The notes beneath the pieces were generated by a model. It saw only the letters and a list, made by a program, of their open reading frames with translations, was not told where the DNA came from and did no database searches. A stretch of 64,000 nucleotides of DNA from positions 1 through 64,000 of the forward strand of contig NZ_ABOX02000006.1 of assembly GCF_000172555.1 (NCBI RefSeq), in the 5' to 3' direction. A program made the translations under genes and the position numbers. The DNA comes from Pedosphaera parvula Ellin514 (GTDB lineage Bacteria > Verrucomicrobiota > Verrucomicrobiia > Limisphaerales > Pedosphaeraceae). Positions 59,369 to 64,000 of the stretch are shown here, piece by piece. How positions within the stretch are numbered: the stretch's first letter is position 1; every line of letters starts with the position of its first letter.

Positions 59369-59480
59369 GTAGGGCGCGTCACTCCCGTGCGCGCCGCACT
59401 GAAACGGCCCACGATGTCATTCCCCCATTGCCTCCACTCGCGAATGCGACCAGCATCGGAGCGCCGGTTTCTCAACCGGC
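59369..59480. repeat. REP family A copy followed by REP family B copy
   Basis: GTAGGGCGCGTCACTCCCGT then GCGCGCCGCACT (59369-59400), and GGAGCGCCGGTTTCTCAACC then GGCTTACGATC (59458-59484). Both families lie within 110 bp of each other downstream of the HEAT gene. Confidence 0.8.
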
Positions 59481-59593
59481 TTACGATCAAGTATCACCCA
59501 AGCCACCCAATCTCACTCGATCACCTCCATCCAACCCGCCCCCCAATCCCATTCGTGTTAATTAGTGTGAATTCGTGGTTTAAGAAAAACTAA

Positions 59594-59627
59594 AACAAAA
59601 AAGCCAACCCCTCGCGAGGCCGGCTTT
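59594..59627 (-). terminator. Terminator for the leftward beta-helix gene
   Basis: Read leftwards: AAGCCGGCCTCGCGAGGGGT then TGGCTT, followed by TTTTTGTTTT. The GC-rich stem lies about 30 bp past the stop at 59658. Good hairpin plus T tract. Confidence 0.85.
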
Positions 59628-59657
59628 TGCTTTTCAATTCGAAATTCGAAATTTGAA

Positions 59658-61721
59658 TTACTGCACCCCCACACGATAATACGCCGGGGCAGGGGCATTC
59701 GTATCCGTAAACGACGTCGTGCCCGGCAAACCCGGCACATTGGCTTGCAGCAACGAGAACGGCACCGCCGCCCCCAAATCCGTCGCCCGTTCCACAAAGT
59801 AACTGCGATTGGCCACACTCGTCCACGTCAGCGCTACCTGTCCCGCCGTGGAGGAAGTCTGCGTCAACTTTAACAACGACGCCACATTCGTCGGATCAGT
59901 CCCCGCCCGCCACTCCTGCCAATTATTCAAGCCATCCCCATCCTTATCCGCAAAATCCACCGAACCATCCATCGCCAGCCCGTATTGCTGCAACCACGCG
60001 TACGAGATCACCGACGTTGGCGACCGAAACTCATACGCCCCCACATCCACCGTCCCCCCACGGATGCGCACGTTGCCATCCAAATCAGTGCTCTCCTGCA
60101 CGTACGCATTCAGCCCGGCATTAATGCACGGCGAACCCGCCTGCAAATGAAAGTCACCACCAGTTTGATCTACAAACAATGGAGCTTTGGTGAAATTGCC
60201 ATTTCCATTGTTAGGTAAAGGCACGGTGCAACAATAATTCAATGTGCCGAAATAGTCGGCATTAGCGTTCGTCAACGCGTCATTGTAGTAGATAATACAG
60301 TTGTTCAGCGTGCCACCTGCAGTCCCACCCCCAAGATACGAAGCCGAGTTTGCAGTCACTGTGCAATTGTTCAGAGTAACATAATAAGCCCCACCGCCAC
60401 AGTAAGCAGAGTTGCCGGCCAATATGCAGTTGGTCAACCCGCCGGAAGGATACCCGCCATAATAAGCCCCACCGCCAAAAGCGGATGCAGAATTACTGCT
60501 CAGTCTGCAATTGTTTAGAAAGCTAAAAGCAGCTCCGCCGCCATTGGTGGCTAGATTGCCGGTCACCATGCAATTGTCCAGCGTACCAGAGTAAGCCCCG
60601 CCGCCATTGCTCGCCACGTTGCTGATTAGCGCGCAGTTATTCAGCGTGCTGCCGCGAGCCCCACCACCGTTGGTAGCTACGTTACCGCTCAATATGCAGT
60701 TGTTCAGCGTCGCAGCATATGCCCCGCCGCCGGATTGGGAGGCCGAATTGCTGCTCACAGTGCAACTGTTCAATGTGCCAAAGTAAGCCCCGCCGCCATT
60801 GGCCGCCGAGTTGCCGTTGATTATGCAGTTGTTCAATGTGCCAAAGTAAGCCCCACCGCCTGAGGCGGCCGAGTTGCCGCTCAGTGTGCAGTTGCTTAAA
60901 GTGCCGTTGTAAGCTCCGCCACCATAACCATAACTTGTCGAGTTGTTGTTGCTGAGAATGCAGTTGTTTAGCATGCCAGAGTAGGCTCCGCCGCCATTGT
61001 AGGCCGAGTTGCCGCGCAGGATGCAATTGTTCAATATGCTCGAGTAGGCTCCCCCTCCTCCTGACCAATAGTCGGCATAAGAGGAATTGCCGCTGATTAT
61101 GCAGTTGTTCAGCGTGCCAAAATAGACTCCGCCTCCGGAGGAAGACGCCGAGTTGTTCAGGATTACGCAATTGGTCACCACCACATTGGTCGAAGCGCAC
61201 CACACGCCTCCACCGGAGCCCTGGGCGCCCCCGTTCATCAGCGTAAAACCGGAGAGCACCACGCCATTGGTCAAGTACACGCACCGCACCCCGCTAGAGT
61301 TATACATGGGAAATTGCAGCCCCAGAATCATGGTTACACCCGGACCGTTGACACTGACCAGAGTCAACGGTTTGGTCACAGCCACACGGTTGTTCACATT
61401 TCCAACAGTTCGCCACCCGGTTTGATATACCCCGTCGTTTACCAGAACCACATCACCCGGCGCAGCCGCATCCACGGCATCTTGGATATTCGTGGCGGCC
61501 GTGGCCCACGTCGCGTACGGAGCTGAAGGAGCATGGTTGTTGATATTGACATATGTCGTGGCGGCCCAGCCACGCACAGTCGCGCACAGCAGCAATATGG
61601 ACGCAAGCAGGACTGCCGAAATTTGTCGGTTCTTAAACTGAAACAATCCCAACCGCGTCAAAGAAGAAGGAGCCTTGTAGTTGTTCCCTGCCTTCATCCT
61701 TCGCATAAGTGTGTATTTCAT
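59658..61721 (-). CDS. Secreted right-handed beta-helix protein with Asn/Gly-rich repeats
   Basis: About 687 residues from 61721 (AAGGAAGG upstream; a longer frame starts at 61742). A signal peptide (ISAVLLASILLLCATVRGWA) is followed by YVNINNHAPSAPYATWATAA and a pectate-lyase-like start (TNIQDAVDAAAPGDVVLVND). The middle holds about 13-15 repeats of roughly 24 residues of the kind LNNCILSGNSAYNGGGAY and GTLNNC, i.e. a parallel beta-helix stacked by Asn/Gly/Cys ladders. It ends with a dockerin-free SYAWLQQYGLAMDGSVDFAD and DKDGDGLNNWQEWRAGTDPT (calcium-binding-like) plus the C-terminal YFVERATD..YYRVGV module. Probably a cell-surface or secreted polysaccharide-binding/modifying protein. Confidence 0.85.
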   Translation of the reverse strand: MKYTLMRRMKAGNNYKAPSSLTRLGLFQFKNRQISAVLLASILLLCATVRGWAATTYVNINNHAPSAPYATWATAATNIQDAVDAAAPGDVVLVNDGVYQTGWRTVGNVNNRVAVTKPLTLVSVNGPGVTMILGLQFPMYNSSGVRCVYLTNGVVLSGFTLMNGGAQGSGGGVWCASTNVVVTNCVILNNSASSSGGGVYFGTLNNCIISGNSSYADYWSGGGGAYSSILNNCILRGNSAYNGGGAYSGMLNNCILSNNNSTSYGYGGGAYNGTLSNCTLSGNSAASGGGAYFGTLNNCIINGNSAANGGGAYFGTLNSCTVSSNSASQSGGGAYAATLNNCILSGNVATNGGGARGSTLNNCALISNVASNGGGAYSGTLDNCMVTGNLATNGGGAAFSFLNNCRLSSNSASAFGGGAYYGGYPSGGLTNCILAGNSAYCGGGAYYVTLNNCTVTANSASYLGGGTAGGTLNNCIIYYNDALTNANADYFGTLNYCCTVPLPNNGNGNFTKAPLFVDQTGGDFHLQAGSPCINAGLNAYVQESTDLDGNVRIRGGTVDVGAYEFRSPTSVISYAWLQQYGLAMDGSVDFADKDGDGLNNWQEWRAGTDPTNVASLLKLTQTSSTAGQVALTWTSVANRSYFVERATDLGAAVPFSLLQANVPGLPGTTSFTDTNAPAPAYYRVGVQ

Positions 61722-62478
61722 CGGTTCACCTTCCTTGCGCACGCCGCCCCACCTCGAAACAGATTGTCGTGCCTAGTATTGGATACTAAGAATTTATTTC
61801 TCATGGTCAACTGTGCCTTTGAACGCACAGTTACGGACAGACCCCCAGTCATAAATTGCCGACCATTCTCCTCAACCAAATCCTTTTATTTCCGACACTG
61901 ATTGAGAGGATTTAGCATTTGCGATGCCATGAGGAATTCCAAACGTAAAACGAGGAAAAGCCGTCAAACACTTTCGCCGACACGCGTGGTGACCACACAT
62001 TTTGTGTGAACCGTAACACGTATCACCGAAACGAAAGAACACCGGTGGCTCATTCGCGTTCCGGAGCGCCGGTTTCCAAACCGACTTACGATGCAGTAAC
62101 AACCACACCGCCCAATGTCTCACCATCGTTTCCGTCCAAGCGACAGCCCATCTTCATCTCCTTGGATAATTAATAAGAAAACTCAGATGGCAGTATGCTG
62201 CCGTCTCCTACTTTGCCACAGAAGATTCCCGGAACCATCAAGTGCCCTTTCCCAGCCCCAACGGGGCGCTCAATACCAGCCTGGGGTGGAACCCCAGGAA
62301 CGATTCCCAACAAACATCAAAGCCCTGAAGGGGCGCCCTAATCCCATACATAAGCCTCGTCATATTCGACACCATATTTTTCCAGGAACATCCTGAATTC
62401 TTCCTGGAAAGCGCGCGTTACATGAGGCTTCTCCCTTTTGACTGGTCTACGAACGCCCTGTGCACTATTTAAAAACCT
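61722..62478. other. Gene-free stretch with REP B and family C repeats
   Basis: About 757 bp. Apart from the repeats at 62063-62083 and 62250-62342 and the promoter-like sequence shared with 58590-58634, I see no gene. Short frames overlap on both strands without recognisable families. Confidence 0.45.
62063..62342. repeat. REP family B copy and family C copy
   Basis: GGAGCGCCGGTTTCCAAACC then GACTTACG at 62063-62090; then from about 62250 CAGCCCCAACGGGGCGCTCA, ACCAGCCTGGGGTGGAACCC then CAGGAAC, and AAGCCCTGAAGGGGCGCC. The REP B copy is close to the sequence recognised by the IS110 target loop described below. Confidence 0.7.
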
Positions 62479-63138
62479 GTGGGTAAACGATCGAGACTCA
62501 TCCTGATAACTCTGGCACTGCTCATCGCAGTCTCCTTTACCTTTATTCTGTTCCGTCATCGTGAACCTGCTTACCAGGGCAGGACATTAACTCAATGGCT
62601 GGAGCTGTATGATTATGGAAGCGGCTCCAGGCCTCGGTCAGGAGATTGGGAAACGAATATCCAACTTGCCGTCAAAGCAATAGGGACGAACGCAATTCCC
62701 ATCTTATTAGAGTGGGTGCAGGCTGATTCTTCGGTAACAAGCAGATTGAACAACATGCTGGATCGACAGAGCCTGATTCCTCTTCGCTTTAGGCGTGCGC
62801 AGGGGTATCAAAGCATGGCCTCCGCCGGGTTTGGCATGCTTGGTAATGACGCACTTCCTGCCGTCCCAGTTTTGTTAAAGATGGCTTCACCGACGAATTC
62901 CTATGGAAACGCCGCCTTCGATTGCCTTTATGAGATAAAACATTCTGGAGCACTGCTGCTGCCAGTCTTGTCCAAGCAACTCTCTGAAAACGATGTCGAA
63001 ATTAGCTATAACGCTGCCGGCGCGCTTTGTGATTTATATAAAACAGAGGCCGAAGCACTTGGCCTTTTCAGGAAGTTCCCCGAATTCAAAATCCACGGAA
63101 CACCAATCATTCCCCTTCAAACAAATGCCGTTCCATAG
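62479..63138 (+). CDS. Membrane-anchored HEAT-repeat protein, paralogue 3
   Basis: A 219-residue protein with a GTG start. Anchor RLILITLALLIAVSFTFILF and juxtamembrane REPAYQGRTLTQWLELYD, then helical repeats (IQLAVKAIGTNAIPILLEWV, NDALPAVPVLLKMASPTNSY, SGALLLPVLSKQLSENDVEI). Together with 58635-59339 it shows conservation of start codon, anchor and about 45 bp of upstream DNA, implying a segmental duplication. Function unknown. Confidence 0.75.
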   Translation: MGKRSRLILITLALLIAVSFTFILFRHREPAYQGRTLTQWLELYDYGSGSRPRSGDWETNIQLAVKAIGTNAIPILLEWVQADSSVTSRLNNMLDRQSLIPLRFRRAQGYQSMASAGFGMLGNDALPAVPVLLKMASPTNSYGNAAFDCLYEIKHSGALLLPVLSKQLSENDVEISYNAAGALCDLYKTEAEALGLFRKFPEFKIHGTPIIPLQTNAVP

Positions 63139-63188
63139 ATCTCCGAAAACGCCATGCGGAAGGCAGCGATGAAGCGTCGTGATTACCC

Positions 63189-63209
63189 GGAGCGCTGGTT
63201 TCCAAACCG
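63189..63209. repeat. Truncated REP family B copy, presumptive IS110 insertion site
   Basis: GGAGCGCTGGTTTCCAAACC then G. In other copies the sequence continues GGCTTACGAT or GACTTACGAT, but here it changes abruptly to TATAGGTGCTCC after AAACCG, as expected if an element inserted at that point. CG at 63208-63209 would be the shared core. Confidence 0.7.
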
Positions 63210-63220
63210 TATAGGTGCTC

Positions 63221-63288
63221 CGGAGTTATTCACGGGCGAAGGCCGGGCCTTCTGTGCTGCCCGGACTTTGAGCCCGTGAATAACTCCG
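63221..63288 (+). other. Large hairpin in the IS110 leader
   Basis: CGGAGTTATTCACGGGC (63221-63237) is perfectly complementary to GCCCGTGAATAACTCCG (63272-63288), 17 bp, with an inner GCCGGGC / GCCCGGA-type stem. It might be a 5' stem-loop of the bridge RNA, a transcription barrier, or a control element for the transposase. Confidence 0.55.
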
Positions 63289-63313
63289 CCCGCGGGCCCA
63301 GAGATTTGCTACC

Positions 63314-63462
63314 CTCTAGTCCGGCCGCCGTACGAATGATCCAAACCGTTTGCGAAACGAACTTAAGCCGACTTTTCGACGGCGACCGGACTAGAGAGCA
63401 GCAGCCATGCATCCTCAGATGCCGGCGTCACCACGCCTCGCACTATACGACCTGCAGCCTGC
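63314..63462 (+). ncRNA. Candidate IS110 bridge RNA (target- and donor-binding loops)
   Basis: Target loop: outer stem CTCTAGTCCGGCCGCCG (63314-63330) / CGGCGACCGGACTAGAG (63380-63396), 16 of 17 pairs, apical hairpin CGTTT-GCG-AAACG (63347-63359), and an open internal loop. The left loop strand contains TCCAAACCG (63340-63348), identical to the REP B top strand. The right strand contains TAAGCCG (63364-63370), complementary to CGGCTTA of REP B. Donor loop: about 63398-63462 with apical hairpin GGCGT-CACC-ACGCC; its right strand CTATACG (63443-63449) is complementary to CGTATAG, the core plus the element's first bases. The arrangement matches IS621-type bridge RNAs, encoded upstream of the transposase. 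Confidence 0.6.
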
Positions 63463-63485
63463 CGCTTCATTAACAAAGTAAAACG

Positions 63486-64000
63486 ATGAAAAACCAATCC
63501 TCTGACGCCACCCTCACCGGGTTTGCCGCCCTGATCGGACTGGACTGGGGCCACGGCGCTCATGCCATCGCCCTGGAGATCAGCGGCGCAAACACCGAAA
63601 CCTCCACGCTGGAGCATTCCGCTGAAAATCTCCATCAGTGGCTTGATCAACTGGAAAAGCGCTGCGGCGGCAGGCCGGTTGCCGTCGCGATCGAGGCCAG
63701 CAAAGGCGCCGCCGTTTACGCCTTGCTGGAACGGCCCTGGATCACGGTCTACCCGATCCACCCGGCCACCAGCACGCGCACCAGAGCCGCCTTCCGGCCC
63801 TCCGGCGCCAAGGACGACACGCCGGATGCCTTGGTGCTTTTGAGTCTCCTGCAACATCACCGCGACCGCCTGCGTCCGCTGCAACTGGATGATGAAGCCA
63901 CCCGCACGCTGGCCCGCCTGGTTGAGGCCCGCCGCAAGGCGGTGGACCGGCGCACGCTCCTGTCCAACCAGCTCCAAAGCACACTGCGCGATTATTTTCC
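63486..64000 (+). CDS. IS110-family transposase (DEDD, N-terminal part)
   Basis: At least 171 residues to the window edge; ATG at 63486. LIGLDWGHGAHAIALEISGA carries the first catalytic Asp of the RuvC-like DEDD domain. PVAVAIEASKGAAVYALLER carries the Glu, and FRPSGAKDDTPDALVLLSLL carries the Asp-Asp pair. LARLVEARRKAVDRRTLLSN is the start of the central helical region found in IS110 proteins. The C-terminal serine-containing Tnp domain is off-window. The enzyme works with a bridge RNA to join element and target; the leader candidate is upstream. Confidence 0.9.
   Translation, partial: MKNQSSDATLTGFAALIGLDWGHGAHAIALEISGANTETSTLEHSAENLHQWLDQLEKRCGGRPVAVAIEASKGAAVYALLERPWITVYPIHPATSTRTRAAFRPSGAKDDTPDALVLLSLLQHHRDRLRPLQLDDEATRTLARLVEARRKAVDRRTLLSNQLQSTLRDYF

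Larger units (their letters stand above)
63210..64000 (+). mobile_element. IS110-family insertion sequence, left part (runs off the window)
   Basis: The left end is placed at 63210, where a REP B copy is interrupted. A 276-bp leader with two bridge-RNA-like loops is followed by an IS110-type transposase open to the window edge. The right end is outside. IS110 elements lack classical terminal inverted repeats, consistent with none seen here. Confidence 0.75.

Noticed and set aside
59658-61721. Regular short repeats that could suggest a CRISPR array
   Set aside because: They are in-frame coding repeats of a beta-helix protein without spacers of uniform unrelated sequence; no cas genes.
63363-63977. 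204-codon leftward frame
   Set aside because: Antisense to the IS110 transposase, which has all its catalytic motifs.

Overview
The window looks like a chromosomal segment of a Gram-negative verrucomicrobial bacterium, most likely a Pedosphaera/Limisphaerales-type soil or freshwater organism. This is inference from gene content: secreted proteins ending in a 'W..l....YRv' module, membrane-anchored HEAT proteins, the LL-diaminopimelate aminotransferase route to lysine and peptidoglycan, an Amj-type lipid II flippase, and a very dense load of short extragenic repeats. There is no rRNA operon, CRISPR array or prophage. One tRNA (Val, UAC) is present.

Layout. 1-6.6 kb: a secreted beta-propeller protein, three small hypothetical genes, a secreted aldose 1-epimerase and a DUF559 nuclease enclosed by inverted repeats. 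7-20 kb: glycerol kinase, a DksA-like protein, a phosphatase, a YncE-like propeller, a UspA/TauE operon, a CAAX-type M48 protease, a response regulator lacking its phospho-acceptor Asp, dapL and amj. 20-31 kb: adenylate kinase, an acyltransferase-like membrane protein, an AraC/DUF6223/VOC module sharing duplicated upstream DNA, a DUF192 lipoprotein, NAD synthetase, and a TetR-controlled ester cyclase/oxidoreductase pair. 31.7-40.6 kb: a frameshifted phospholipase D gene, then hemL-HEAT-ruvX-truA-trmL, an EIIA-Ntr-like protein, a J-domain/golvesin fusion and the tRNA. 40.8-46.7 kb: an XRE regulator, two response regulators, small orphan genes and a VIT1 transporter. 46.9-57.7 kb: a heparinase II/III-like lyase, a BON lipoprotein, a stress protein, a RAYT transposase flanked by REP sequences, split LigD (POL and PE-LIG), and a histidine kinase. 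57.8-64 kb: two paralogous HEAT proteins, a parallel beta-helix protein, and the left part of an IS110-family element that runs off the window.

The most striking structure is the repeat ecology. At least two REP-like palindrome families are present: GTAG + GGCGCG..CGCGCC, and GGAG + GCCGGTTT..AAACCGGC. A REP-associated tyrosine transposase sits between two copies of the first. Copies of the first have built composite arrays, including a 358-bp tandem duplication. The IS110-family element at the right edge sits exactly where a copy of the second family is interrupted. Its leader can be folded into two bridge-RNA-like loops. The presumptive target-loop guides match the REP sequence (9 and 7 nt), and a donor-loop guide matches the element's own left end (7 nt), all agreeing on a CG core. 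This suggests an RNA-programmed transposon aimed at an extragenic palindrome family. Two other MITE-like elements, and a twin pair of two-hairpin RNAs with compensatory changes, are further candidates for undescribed elements.
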